Positions 48,951 through 61,410 are shown, numbered from the stretch's first letter. The stretch is 64,000 nt of DNA from Brienomyrus brachyistius (GCF_023856365.1 NC_064552.1:3747200-3811199), one strand, 5' to 3'. Translations and numbers: made by a program. Notes: generated from the sequence alone by a model not told the origin.

Positions 48951-49828
48951 CACCGGCAAAATAATAATTACACAGTGAAAATGCGGTACGGTCTGTTAGA
49001 TGGATTAGAGCCTCCGACCCAGTCACACAGAGCAAAGGCATGCAGGCACAAGGACAAGCCCACGTCAGGCTTCCTAATGCATTTTAATGGACGCAATAAA
49101 AAGCTAATTAACATTTCCCAATTTAAAGGTTCACATTCTGCTGTGAGGGTGCCCTTCCACAGATTAGCTGGGATACAGTGGAACACACCCTGAATTTAAA
49201 GGAACGTGGTATCTTACCCAATGGTGACGTTTGGTAAAAACAAAACCGCATCACTTGGTCCCATACATTCCAAAATAAACAGTATCAACTCCAACACCTT
49301 TCATATCCAGACAATTTATTTTTTCCATCAAATAATTTCATAGCCACCTTCCCCCCGTTCATGATTTTCACATCGTGATCTCACAAAGGGTCCTGTTTAG
49401 ATTTGCAGTTTAACGTACCGAAATAACTACAAATTTGTTAACCTTGGCTTCATTCTTTAACAAAGCTGAATTGCAGCTACATTATGACAGTGTGTGTGTC
49501 AGGTTGGGGGGGGGGGGGGTAACCTGAATGCTTGGGGGGGACGGGACCATGAGTGTGGATTTTTAACTGAGACCTGGAGCGTCTCAAGGGTCCTGATGCT
49601 GAGCAGAAGAGAGACTCGTTACCAGCTTCGTCAGTGGATTCCCGATTGGCAGTGCAGCAGACTCCGCCCCTTTCCCACCAACACTCAAGCTGATTGGTTC
49701 ATCATTAGGGCTTTGCACGACAGGAAAAGTAAGGAACCACAATCAGGGAGAGATGGGTACTGCTCAAAGAAAAAAAACTTCCCAGAAACAGAAGACTGAA
49801 TACACATCTTTAAGACGCCAGAAAACCC

Positions 49829-49928
<100 letters not shown>

Positions 49929-50676
49929 ATTATGAATTCAAGCCGCAGAATTCCAACATAAGCCCACTGGGCACATTCCGAAATCCATAACTGTTGAGCA
50001 CAATTACGAAATTACAATATAAAATAGGCCCACAACTATCATGCATTAAGCATACAAAGCGATCTTTTGTGAGGGACGGCCATGGTGGCCCGGAAATGGA
50101 CCTTGAGGATATGAAGGATTCACACTAAAATCTCTGCACCCCTTATGAAACACATACTAACCTTTGGGTAAAGCTGTTAAAATCAGGTATGACTGAAACG
50201 CAGCTCTGATTACAGCCAAAGGCCTTTTTGAAATGATACCACAGAGCTGAGTTAGGCGCCCAGCAGCAACGCCACACCAATTAGTGCAAAAAAAAACAAA
50301 AACGATTCCTGGAAAACCGAAATTCTGAGAACAGCATGAACCACGAAACTGAAACTCCCCCCCCCCCCCCCCATTACACGCGATCACGCATGCGTTTGAG
50401 CGATTTTCACTTCGTCAAATGAATTTGAACGCAATCGTCTCTGGCACCCGAGTTATCAGCCCCGGTCCCTGCATTCCCAGGAACTCCCCGAAAAGCCTTA
50501 ACTGGATCATAAACAAACAGGCCCAGAATCTGTGACTCCAGTAAAACGCGCAGGACACTCACAGCAGAACTGACAAAGGTAGGCAGCGCGATCGCCAAAC
50601 TTCATGGTCTGTTAACTTGTACTTCAGTAGTACGTGGAGAAAAAGACCCTTAGACAGCAGACTGAGGCCTCTCCAC

Positions 50677-50750
50677 GGAGCAGACCATCGTTACACTTAC
50701 GACGCTGTGAAATGGAGCAGACCATCGTTACACTTACGATGCTGTGAAAT
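50677..50750. repeat. 37-bp tandem duplication
   Basis: Two adjacent copies starting GGAGCAGACCATCGTTACAC at 50677 and 50714, ending GCTGTGAAAT, with one difference (GACGCT versus GATGCT). The near identity points to a recent event. Confidence 0.95.
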
Positions 50751-50873
50751 GTGTTTTAAAGTGGCAGTTTAAAATGAATGTCGTCCTTCATACAACATGG
50801 TCCTGCCTAGAAAATGGCAACCCCCACCACTAGGTGTTATTTTTCCCCAAGATGTTGATACAGCATGGCTCCA

Positions 50874-51305
50874 GACCTCAACAGACGAACACCGAGCGCC
50901 GACGGTAACAGAGCTGCTCCAGACCTCAACAGACGAACACTGAGCGCCGATGGTAACAGAGCTGCTCTAGACCTCATCAGACGAACACTGAGCGCCGACG
51001 GTAACAGAGCTGCTCTAGACCTCATCAGACAAACACTGAGCGCCGACGGTAACAGAGCTGCTCTAGACCTCATCAGACGAACACTGAGCGTCGACGGTAA
51101 CAGAGCTGCTCTAGACCTCATCAGACGAACACTGAGCGCCGACGGTAACAGAGCTGCTCTAGACCTCATCAGACAAACACTGAGCGCCGACGGTAACAGA
51201 GCTGCTCTAGACCTCATCAGACGAACACTGAGCGTCGACGGTAACAGAGCTGCTCTAGACCTCATCAGACGAACACTGAGCGCTGATGGTAACAGAGCTG
51301 CCACA
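50874..51305. repeat. 48-bp minisatellite, nine units
   Basis: Nine tandem units of GACCTCATCAGACGAACACT / GAGCGCCGACGGTAACAGAG / CTGCTCTA. Units 3-5 and 6-8 repeat the same order of variants (CGAAC+GCC, CAAAC+GCC, CGAAC+GTC), so there is a 144-bp higher-order period. Since 48 is a multiple of three, open frames run through on both strands (152 and 155 codons); these are not taken as genes. Confidence 0.95.
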
Positions 51306-51455
51306 GAACCAAATTCAGGTTAAACAACCCAATTTTGTCCTCTGCTGACCCAGATCCTTCTAAAATTAAAGTGGCAATGGAGAGAGGGCTGACTGACAAG
51401 CAACACACCTCCCAGCTGTACGAGAGTGTGGAATAAAATAAAAATTACGTGGATT

Positions 51456-51478
51456 GGGGGGGGGGGGGGGGGGGGGGG
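51456..51478 (+). repeat. Poly-G tract, 23 bases (longest in the window)
   Basis: Longest of at least 18 G or C homopolymers of 12 bases or more in the window. Others include 7082-7102, 7772-7789, 36189-36208, 44471-44489, 51755-51771 and 60937-60954. Confidence 0.95.
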
Positions 51479-52250
51479 TTACAAAGACCCATCCTGTTTT
51501 TGGGGCCTAGCTGAAGGCACTGTGAGGACTGCTGATCTATAATGGTGCCCATGGTAGTTTAGCACAACATAGCATAAAATCTTTCCCATTCCCTTTAAAT
51601 GTACATATTTATGAGGAAGACACCGTTAACAAAATCCTTTAGGGCATTCAGCGGGGGCTAATTCAGCAGCAACAGAGAAAACCCCCCATTTCAGAGGCAA
51701 CCTAAAATAGTCTGTTTTCAAGGAGCAAAGTACTGAGAAACGGCTGATCCTTTCGGGGGGGGGGGGGGGGGACACGACCTAAAATGATCTTTTAAAAAAT
51801 TTTAAAGCCACATGACTGCTTTAGAAGGTAACGAGACAATCGTGGTTAAACGCTAAACATTTACATTTGCATTGAAGCAAAGAGCTAATGCTTTTAGACA
51901 AAACAACTCAATTCAGGTTTGGCAGCTCGCTCAAGGGTACAACAGCAAGCCCCTTCATGGGATTCTAACTGGAGACTTTTGGGTTGTGAGCAACAAACTC
52001 AAAAGCACAGAATAAAGACGGATGAGGTTCACAGCAGCGTAGGCCGTGACCTGTGCATTCCGAGATTGTACCTGCCAACCACATGCATCGGAATACAGGA
52101 GCTTGGAATTTTCCAACAAGGCCAAAGGAGGCAGCGTATATTTTATAACAATTTTTACAAACCATTAAGTCAAACCAAATTGAAAAAAGATTAAATACAT
52201 AAATAAATGCACAATTTAAATCAGCCATTACTGACATCAAGTCTATAGTA

Positions 52251-52477
52251 GGGGGCGGCATGGTGGTGCAGTGGTTAGCACTGTCGCCTCACACCTCTGG
52301 GACCCGGGTTCGAGTCTCCACTTGGGTCACATGTGTGTGGAGTTTGCATGTTCTCCCCGTGTCGTCGTGGGGTTTCCTCCGGGTACTCCGGTTTCCCCCC
52401 ACAGTTCAAAAACATGTTGAGGCTGATTGGAGTTACTAAATTGCCCGTAGGAGTGCATGTATGCATGTATATAAATA

Positions 52478-52499
<22 letters not shown>
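52251..52499 (+). mobile_element. tRNA-derived SINE with poly-A tail
   Basis: Pol III A box TGGTGCAGTGG at 52264-52274 and B box GGTTCGAGTCT at 52307-52317, normal tRNA spacing. The body has the common fish wording GTTTGCATGTTCTCCCCGTG, GGTTTCCTCCGGGTACTCCG, ACTAAATTGCCCGTAGG. It ends in a short ATGT-rich stretch and a 17-base A tail at 52483-52499. It is on the + strand, antisense to lcor, so lcor RNA carries the T-run. Small open frames within are not genes. Confidence 0.92.
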
Positions 52500-52509
<10 letters not shown>

Positions 52510-54733
52510 GGTACTGCTCAATGTACATAAAAGCGACTAACATTAATCTGAACATAAAAAAAGGAAAATCGGAGACAGACTTTACGGACGCACTAATGAA
52601 GAAATGCGACTGATGCCGGAATAATTAAATTCACACTATATCTTTCCATTTTTTCCCCCCCGCGTTCTTTAGTATGTATTACAACCATATTGTCAGCTTG
52701 TGTTACTTGATGTTAGGCGTTTTGAATAGTATAGGAAGGTAAATCCGACCTACATAAAAATCAGATTTACGTAACGCATCGCTCACGTCAGCTGAGAGCT
52801 ACCTGTACGTCATGCATCATGCTCGGAGCATCTCACATCTGTAGTACACTCTTCCCAGAGACAGCCACCGGCCCGGCTCCACACGGGACCAAGCAGGGCT
52901 GCTCCACAGACACGATTACACAGCGCCGGTCCAACCCAACAAAGGCAAGGCGTAGCCTTGCCAAGCCCAGACAGGACACACTTCAGGACTCCAACTAGTT
53001 AACTAGAATTCATGGCAAAAAGAAATGATACGATTCCCGAGTCGCCCCTGGAGGCAAAGAATGACTCCCGTCGCCTAGTGAAATCTCCACCCCCAAAACC
53101 TGCAAGTTCGTGTGGAGCCTGGACATATCTTTCTTAGAAGGAGGCCTTGTCAAAAAAGTCGGGCTGAACAAATACGCAGGGAAACCTCACGTTACAGAGG
53201 ACAAGAAACGGCTTCTTGGAGTCGCGGCCCAAAGCCGCGCTTTCGCTTGCTGGTTCACACACACTCCACCATATCGGGCCGTTTACCCAGAAGCCACCGG
53301 ACCCTGTGACACACCAAGTCGAAGGTGTGTCTTTGAATCGTTCCTGGGCTGAGAGTGCAAGTTGGGTCAGCCTCAGACGAACAGCGAACGCACAGAGACG
53401 GCGCCGAATTTGAGCATCCTGGTAAAAAAATAAAGCGCTGCACTGTAAGCGCTTAGGGGCATTGAGGGCTGCCGGCTGAACTTCCAGGGAACACAGGTGT
53501 TTGGGAGTCGGACACAACAGAGCAACTCGACCTGCGTTCAGCGAGCATTTACATAACACCAGGAAATGTGATCATCTCCATCACGATCCACAACTCTCAC
53601 ACTGAGTTTCTTCTTTATCATTTATACAGATCAGCCCCCAATCCAGTCCTTGCAGCTCCCCCCCCACCTAACAAAGGGAGGAAGCAGAAACATGAACCGT
53701 CTGCGGGTCCCTGAGGAAAGGATTAGGAAATACTGACATAGATATAGAATATTTGACTGAAGGATTAGGGGTGAAGCATTTTGAAGTAGCGCAAAGATTA
53801 GAACCTGCAGGCTCCATGTTACAAGCCCATGTCCCAAAGCGGCAGACCATCCCCCCCGACGCGCAATTTCTAAACATGGTATGGATTTCAAATCATAACG
53901 TGCAACAGAAATTATTCGCCAAGCCAAGCAATCAACGAGGAGCTGCACAGATTGCTGTACTTTGCTTGCATACTCCTATAATGCAACACATAATGAAAGT
54001 TTCTTTAAATAGCCCAGAATCTACTTTTATGTTAACTACCAAAATGTAGTCTGGCTGAGCCTTGTGAAATATGCAAGAGCTGCAGATGCATGAGTTTTCA
54101 AAAAAAAAAATAAAAAATTGAAAAAAAAGTTTCACGCTACTTGTGAGAGTCCTTGGCATCACAGCGACAGGCATCGTGAACCTTTCAACAGAACACGTCT
54201 TAAAATGTCCAGTGGCAGGATCCTGCCCTGCCCTGCACCGCCCCCCGCCCCCCCCCCCCACCACCACCTGACCTGACCTGACCCCATAACATAAACATCC
54301 CCTTGGAAGCACCGGAAATGGTTTGTCACGGATGTCTTTGCCGGAAATTCCACTTGGGCTAGTGCTGGTTTCTAGGCACGGACACCAAAAGCAAAAGCTT
54401 CTCAGCCATGGAGAAGCGTGTGCGTGATATTAGACAGATCTTACATCTGGACACTTTGGGAGGCAACACCCTGATGACCAAAACGCAGGTGGAACACGGA
54501 GCCATTTGCCGGGCTGAGGTATAAAAGCCGACGGCTGACTCCACGCCGGACCCTGAACAGACTCACGCTCATAACGCGCGGACGCTAATGATGGACACAT
54601 CGCACACATTCCTAACGACTGCATCTACACGCAGCGAAAGCAGGAGAGCAAAAACAGGGGATTAATTATTCAAAACTATCGAATCAATAATGCAGAGAAA
54701 CTGCAACAGAAGGAATGATGAACAGAGAAGCAC

Positions 54734-54760
54734 CACACACACACACACACACACACACAC
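54734..54760. repeat. (AC)13 microsatellite
   Basis: Perfect AC run of 27 bp in the first coding intron. Confidence 0.9.
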
Positions 54761-55584
54761 TCCTACAAACTGCATGCCCCTGAATATGCAGCAAATTGGG
54801 GTGCGATTTTAGCGGCTCCACACCTCACCAGAGCTCAGAACCTGTTAGCGATTCAAACACATGCACGAGGAGGAAAACACAAGCCTTCTGCGCGACACTG
54901 CGGTGAATCGCATCAGGACGGTTCGAGAAGCGCCGTCCTTCCGGCCCGCGACCGCCAGCGCCTCTTCCCGTTTTCTCGGTACTGTACGTTCGTGGCCCAC
55001 CTTCCGGTGCAGAGGAACCGGAACCAAACTGCCGATACGCACAAACACTAACGTTTCCCCTCCCAGCCAAACAAAGCGGCGGCTCGCTAAGAAATGAGCC
55101 ATGTTCTTCCGAGACGAAAAAGTAGGGCTCTGCGTTTCCCACGAGCGTCACGAATGCAACAGACTGCGAATCTGCACCGAGAAGCATTTCCGCTAAGATG
55201 AAGCATTTTACGAGCTTAAAACACAACCGCGAATGGTAAAAAAAAAATCGTCAGGTGGGAGGAAATGCAGGAATGGAATGCTGTATATCTGATGTACAGC
55301 TGAACAAAGATGATGTCGAGAGTTATGAAATTTTAAACCAAGGGCAAATCTCACACACACATGAAAGAGCATGTTCTCAGAAAGCATTTGGAAGCCACAG
55401 CCATGTAGGAGGCAGCTGAGGATCGTCATGTGCAACTTAAATGAACGAATACAGAGCTTTTCCGCTATAATTAAGCAGGTATTTCAGCATTTTTGCCAGT
55501 ACAAGCCTCCGGACCTTAATTTGGGAGAATATGAAGTCGCATTAAATCCTCATTCAGCAGAATGAACAGTCATGGAAGGGAGAG

Positions 55585-55590
<6 letters not shown>

Positions 55591-55643
<53 letters not shown>
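55591..55643. repeat. (CA)26 microsatellite
   Basis: Perfect CA run of 53 bp, preceded by a short AGAG stretch, in the first coding intron. Confidence 0.95.
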
Positions 55644-55645
<2 letters not shown>

Positions 55646-56870
55646 CTGAGCCAAGAATCGCACACAAATTAAACAAACCACCTGTTATTGATTCTTTGAC
55701 TATTTCCAGGGGCACCAATGATACAGAAGGCAGGACAAGGGCAGTGCGACACACCGAGGATTTATTTATCCCGAGAAGGTACTTCTGAAGGTTCAGGACT
55801 GGGATCGAGTACAACTCACATGTCCAGTAAAGCATTTTTAACAGCGGTTTGAGGCCAGCACTGCCCACAGAACAGGAGTAGGCCGTACACTTTGTAAAAC
55901 AAAGTAGTAAAAAATAAAGTGCTGTGATATTAGCGACAATAAGGTAGAGGGTGACGGAGCTCCAAAAGAAACGCCTCACGGAATACAAGTTTGCGTTTAG
56001 TGGTTCACAAAACGAAGAAGGATCCTTCAGATTTGTGTGGTTCGATCCCTGACGGAACCTCGAGCATCAAACTTCAGGAAGAGACCAACTCAAAAGGAGG
56101 AAAAAAGGGGGGAGACAACAAACTAGCATGTCTTCTCAATGAAAATGCTGCTTCCTGGCATCTCTCCCCCCGCCATCAGTGCGGCCAAATCACTGCGTTG
56201 TTTTTCCCCGGCAAACACTGTAAATGTTCAGCATAAAGTTTCAAAATTATATACTTGAAGAAAAATTAAAAAGAAACTGAGCCCAGTACAGCCCGATATG
56301 TCCAGAGGCACCTACAGTTGGACTATCCAACCAATGACTGTACCCTATCTAATGCACTGCCATTTACGCTGACGGAGACCAGGTACCATTTGACCCAAGG
56401 TACTCCACAAGCAGGCAGGACATAAAGCAACACGTCAACCCACAGGTCAAGAGCAGGGCGCACCAAGCCTCCCAGAACCTGCGGCAAGACCGAGGGAAGA
56501 CGGGCTGTTCGGGAAGCCAACACAGGATCAAGGGGCTCTGCCACAATTACAGGCGACTCGACGCAGCATCCCGCGGCACAGAGCCGCATCAACGCCACGT
56601 TGGCTGCACTTCCATGGCGGTGGAGCGGACACCGATGTCGCGCCATTAGCGAGAAGCTACCAGACATCCAACCACTCAAGGGGACAGCTGCTATTTTGCT
56701 ATACGAACCATCTTCCTGGCCACCCAGAAAAGGAACTCCAGCCAGACAACTACAGATATGGCCAAGATTTGTCTTTTTCAACTTCCCAGTACTTGCTGCC
56801 TTTCAGGACCCCCTTAGGGGTTTCTTAACATTTACTAGGATTAAATAAAACTTGGCTTTGAAAGGCCACC

Positions 56871-57036
56871 TAGAGTTGGGTAATTCAGGTCCAGAGAGTA
56901 AAAATCCAGACCGGAATTTAGTTTCAACCATCCATTTACACAGTACTCTATGACAGATTCTTTATGCTCAACTGAATGGTTGAAACTAAATTCCGGTCTG
57001 GACTTTTACTCTCTTTACCGGAATTACCCAACTCTG
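56871..57036. mobile_element. Non-autonomous hAT-type MITE, 166 bp
   Basis: Fold-back element: left arm TAGAGTTGGGTAATTCAGGT onward, right arm ending TTACCCAACTCTG. The arms are about 60 bp each and pair almost throughout (shared CCAGACCGGAATTTAGTTTC / GAAACTAAATTCCGGTCTGG), with a loop of about 44 bp. Flanks AGGCCACC (56863-56870) and GGGCCACC (57037-57044) form a 7/8 target duplication. The first base is T where hAT ends usually have C. No coding capacity. Confidence 0.85.
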
Positions 57037-59194
57037 GGGCCACCGAAATCAAGCAGAGCTGAGTGGAGCAGGAGTCCATCTCCAAGTTTTCCAACTGTTC
57101 ACCGGAGCAGTAAAAAGAATCCAACTACTAAATCTCGTTTTCTTTCATGTTTAGTTGGATTAGTCAAACTGTGGGTTTTCTTTTACTCCACTTCAGATCG
57201 ATAAATCACACAACTGAAGTCCCTTGAATGGCAGAGAGAGTTTTAAAAGCCACACGTTTGTTTAAAAAGCCTTCTCTAAGACTTGGGGGGGGGGGGGGTA
57301 AATCAAAGTCCATGGTCTCTTTCTTCTCATTTTAAACTTTACACTGGAAGGCAACCTTGAGAACCACACCCCAGACAATATTTGAACGTCAGGTTTGACA
57401 GAGAACGGGCATCGAGGCACATCAAGAACAAAGTGCAACAGTAACCACCCCCCCACCACCATTTCAGTCAAAAGGATCTGTATGTCCTTGGGGGGGGGGA
57501 CCACACTCCAGACATTAAACAAAAGCATGACCTTACACTTATTACATTTTCTTCTCCCCCTCCCAAATTCATGTGCCCACAAAGCTTATTATTAAGGGAG
57601 CTTCCGGCATGAATGGTAGGTGAAACAAAGGATATTTGTGGGTCACGCATGGAAATAATAGAGTAGTCAAAAGCAGGAGACGCTGTTAACGAGCATAGTC
57701 TGGTTCTTTTGGGGTGGGGGGGGACACCTGGCTACAGCAGAAAAGTAAATCTGGCAGGAGTTCGATACAACATCCATCTTTAATTCCTTTGCCAGTGTAA
57801 GAGTGCACAAAAATATAAAATGCAATAATCAGCGGCCTATAGGTATGTGTATAATTGTAAACACAGGTTGACTGAACCTATTGAAGATAAATTTATTGAC
57901 AAGCCCCAGAAAACCATATTTTGCATTTTGATGACATACAATTTAAACAAAGTCAAGTACAAAAAAAAGGCATCTTGAAAGCTGTCTGACGGTTTTAGCA
58001 CATTCAAGCATTAACATTACCTCATTTTAAAACAATTGGATATGGAATTTTAGCTTTCAATCAATAAAATGTCTTTGCAAATGTGACGCATCTAGAAGAC
58101 TGAGCGGTTTAACATTCCTTTAATTTGAGCAAAGCGTTACACGTAACCTTGTGAATTACACCACGTTAAGTATCACACAGCCCTGATGAAAGACAACAAA
58201 CGATACGGAGGGAGCTCCTGTGCAAGCGGATCGGGTTTTTAAACGGAAAGGATCGATATTGCCTTTTAGTGGGACTGTGTAGTCTTCACTTCTTAACCCG
58301 CACGGAGACGCTGCGTGGCCTTATTTGAATTAAAACTGATCCCGCTTTATTAAATCATATTAGAGCAAATCGCATATTGTTACATTAAGAGCAGATTTAA
58401 AGATCAGCAACTATGTGTCAATCTATATCTCAGGCTGCCCCTTTTCCGCAATATGTGTATGACGGCATTAATAAAAAAATAATCAAGATCAATACAAAGG
58501 GCAGATACAATGTAACAGCATAGACCTAGGAGACAAAAACGGGGGACAAATTAAGTTTTTCATTTGGGGAGGGGGGACACTGTAGCGGACAGAGAGACCA
58601 TTTACAGTCTCAGGAAGAGAGTTTCGCAGTTTAAATACAGAAATCTCGTCCAAAACAAATCATCATCTTCTCTGGACCTAATGCGCAATGAGACTGGGCC
58701 ATTTTATCCGGACTCGTGTCCCGGGAGATCACAGCCAGAGGAGCATAATCTGTAAATAACACCGAATATGACAGATTTAACCGGATTAAACGGGGACAGA
58801 CAGCTAATGAAAAAGGCAAAAAGGGGGGGGAGGGGGGATTTGTTACGGCAAGACAGACGGGCAAATGTACCAGACATCCTAAAACGCAATTTAAGAACTC
58901 GCAGTTTAGAAGCGATACCCTCTAAATAACCCGATTTCAATTTTCTGGCTATACTGGCTTTCTTGGGAGCGCCTGCTGCTTGTTTATCGATCGGCTTCAT
59001 TAATACGCAAAAGATCATTTTAAGTAATTATATACATATTGCCAGCACGACAATTTCACAGGGGAGCCAAATCAGCAAGCTACATTAAGTCAAAAGCGTA
59101 TCAAAACGATACTAACTAGCTGACCAACCCGATCCAAGTTTACGCCAGCTAACTAGCCTATATGGTGTCGGTTAAATTAAAGCAGGTTGTTTTA

Positions 59195-59490
59195 ATAAGC
59201 CATGGTGCCCAGCGCAGCCGCTGCGTCTCACTGGAAGCTCGTCAATCTCGTTTTTCATTGTGTCATCTCCGCCCCCGTCCCTAAAATACCAAATATATTT
59301 CAGTGACATTTCCCCATTGCAGCAATGCGCGCTCACTGCGCGCCGCACGGAACCCGGCTCCGTTACTGAAGGAACGCGCATCGCGGCCCCCAAGCAGGAA
59401 ACACAGCAAAACCAAAAAAGTGGTGCGCGCACCCCGGCGGAGCATTGGCCCCTCATTGGCTAAGGCTCGGTCCCCGCTGGTCACGTGACG
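59195..59490. promoter_or_regulatory. CpG/CCAAT/E-box block in lcor first intron
   Basis: Dense CpG sequence (GCGCGCTCACTGCGCGCCGC region near 59328), two inverted CCAAT boxes in GCATTGGCCCCTCATTGGC (about 59443-59461) and the palindrome GTCACGTGAC at 59480-59489. The last is identical to the 10-bp CLEAR element bound by TFEB/TFE3 and fits USF/MYC-type E-boxes. It lies 390-680 bp inside the gene from the first coding exon, so it may be part of the promoter island or an alternative start. Confidence 0.5.
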
Positions 59491-59876
59491 CGCTTTCCGT
59501 ACAATAAATAAACAAAAAAACTGTTAATTATTCTTGTTTAATAGTGTTTCTTGGGGGGATTGGTGTTAAATATGCCAACAGGCCGCCTTCAACCGCAAAA
59601 CGAGAAAGTTCACAATGAATAAAGGGCATGACAATGGTCGCGAAAGCGAATCTGAAAGCACAGTGCTGAAAAACAAGCTGCATTTTTGGGTATGTGCGGA
59701 GGGAGGCGAACTGCTTGAAGTAACAGCTGCGCGAGACAAAAAAAACCAGCTCCGTACTGCTCCTGACTGTTCGAGAGAATTTTCGGAGGAACCGAGACAA
59801 AATGTATAACACCTCCACAAATACCCAGCCCCGAGGAACGACAGTCGGTTCTGCATGCAATGTGAAAAGAGCTTAC

Positions 59877-59973
59877 CTACACAGTGAATGAGTTTATGCC
59901 GCCACGAGTCAAGTTCCTGCCGAAAGCCGCGCCTCTCGATCGTGCATTGCTGCCTTTTGCACAGACTCGCCAT
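59877..59973 (-). CDS. lcor: lcor coding exon 1 (start codon)
   Basis: ATG at 59973-59971 in the context GAAAATGGCG, with A at -3 and G at +4. Donor TGTGTAG before GTAAGC (phase 1). Encodes [10 protein letters not shown], then [20 protein letters not shown] and [22 protein letters not shown] is almost invariant in LCOR and LCORL long forms. I chose this ATG because it opens the conserved block and sits in CpG-rich DNA. A 5'-untranslated exon further upstream cannot be excluded. Predicted full-length products are 585 aa (HTH form) and 1608 aa (PALI1 form). Confidence 0.92.
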
Positions 59974-60110
59974 TTTCTATCGGCCCCTCCCGCGGCCGCG
60001 CACGTTCTGCTGGGTGCTTCCCAGCGCGCACGTCATCGCCACTTTTTTGTGTGTGCATGGGTGGAGTATTTGGAGACGCTTCTGCGGCATCTTGACCGTC
60101 AGCCCGCCCA
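59974..60110 (-). promoter_or_regulatory. lcor: Probable lcor promoter / 5' UTR
   Basis: CpG- and GC-rich DNA directly upstream of the start codon, with GCGCGGCCGCGGGAGGGGCC (on -) and GATGACGTGCGC, a CRE-like half site. No TATA box is visible. AAAATGGCG over the start codon resembles a YY1 site (AARATGGCGGC). Promoter role is inferred from composition and position. Confidence 0.55.
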
Positions 60111-61194
60111 CCAGAATAAATATCTTGTTTTTGGCTGCTAAAAACTGTCTGATTTTAGTCTTTGAAATGCAAACGTTATTCACTAATATTCAAAAAAGCC
60201 AAACTCCAAGTAACAATACGACTTCCAACTGTTTTAGTAAGTGCTGCAAATTTAGGATATTTTTGAGGCTGTACACTAGCCTACGACTTGATATGTAGAT
60301 TTGCTGCAGTAAGCGTGCGTTATCTTACACATATCTCGTATGATAATACAGTACCCCAACTCAACTTTTGTGTCATGTTTTGCTTATTAACAATTAAAGG
60401 GTTAATTTCGTGCCCCAGTTCTATTCGATTAAGTATCCAAAATCCTGGAGCTCCGACGCCATGAAGCATATAAAACACAGATCCGCAATCACTTTTAACC
60501 CCTTCAGCTTCCAGTTGCATCGCGGGTTCATAGCGCCGTACTGTTAAAAGACCCTAGAAACAACAACAGATACCTAGCCAAATTATCTCCATCATGCAAT
60601 GTAATAATTTGGTTTATAGTAAAATAAACAGGCACAAACAGACACGATAGATAGATATTAAGCTTATTTTGTTATATGTAACAAAATTTTATTAAGTTAA
60701 AAGGCAAAAAAAACTAAAGTCAGGTAGGTACCAATGGATAACAATCAATTATACATTGCAATTGATTAAACGATTCATTTATTTTAAAAGTACGCTTAGA
60801 AAAAACAGAGGGAACAAGATCATTTTAAAACATTTGCTATCTCAGTAACATTACGCATTGGAACAGCTGCGGAATTCTTGGTATGTACTTCATTTTAACT
60901 GCTTATGCACAAATATCCAAGTATACATAAATAAATGGGGGGGGGGGGGGGGGGAAGAAAACACTGCAATCCGTGAACGTAATTCACGTTGGATAAAACT
61001 CCTTAGCTATGCAGATTAAATGAATAAGTAAACTCACAAATAGCTGTTTAAAAAATAATATGACAGACCCTCCTTGTAAGCCCGATCAGCATTAGAGGCT
61101 CGAATATGGATGGACAAAATTCCCTTGCAGTGTAACAAGTTCACTATAACTTATAATACAACAAAATGTGATACAATATAATATAAAATAGGGG

Positions 61195-61410
61195 CCAGTA
61201 TGTGGCTCAAAAGGCTAAAACCCCTGTGTCTGTGATAAGAATGTCAGCTGCGTCTGTGGGCCTTTGAGCAGGGCCCTTAACCCCCCCCCCCCCCCCAGCT
61301 CCATGGGGGCCGCTGCAGGTGACTGCCCTTCACTGCCAGGCTCATCTCACCTATGTGTGTGTCATAGAGGGCAAGATGGAGGAGGCAAAAAAAAATCAAT
61401 AAAGCGTCAT
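61195..61410 (+). mobile_element. Degenerate SINE (fish type)
   Basis: Contains GTGGGCCTTTGAGCAGGGCC then CTTAACCCCC, a C-run, AGCTCCATGGGGGCCGCTGC, GGTGACTGCCCTTCACTGCC and CTATGTGTGTGTCATAGAGG. This wording is a common fish SINE body. It ends near an A-run followed by ATCAATAAAG. The tRNA-like head is eroded. Confidence 0.7.

Noticed and set aside
50874..51305. Possible CRISPR array, from regular repeat spacing
   Set aside because: Units are directly adjacent with no unique spacers, and the host DNA is vertebrate. It is a minisatellite.
50837..51323. 152- and 155-codon open frames in the tandem array, on + and -
   Set aside because: Both follow automatically from a 48-bp tandem unit without stops. 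They are intronic, have no splice links and match no family I know.
52264..52317. tRNA gene, from good A and B boxes
   Set aside because: The A/B boxes belong to a SINE: the sequence continues into the SINE body and poly-A tail and does not fold with an acceptor stem.
59566..59876. Extension of the first lcor exon's frame past the donor
   Set aside because: The conserved text stops exactly at the GTAAGC donor and resumes in phase at 44344; the continued frame is intron read-through.
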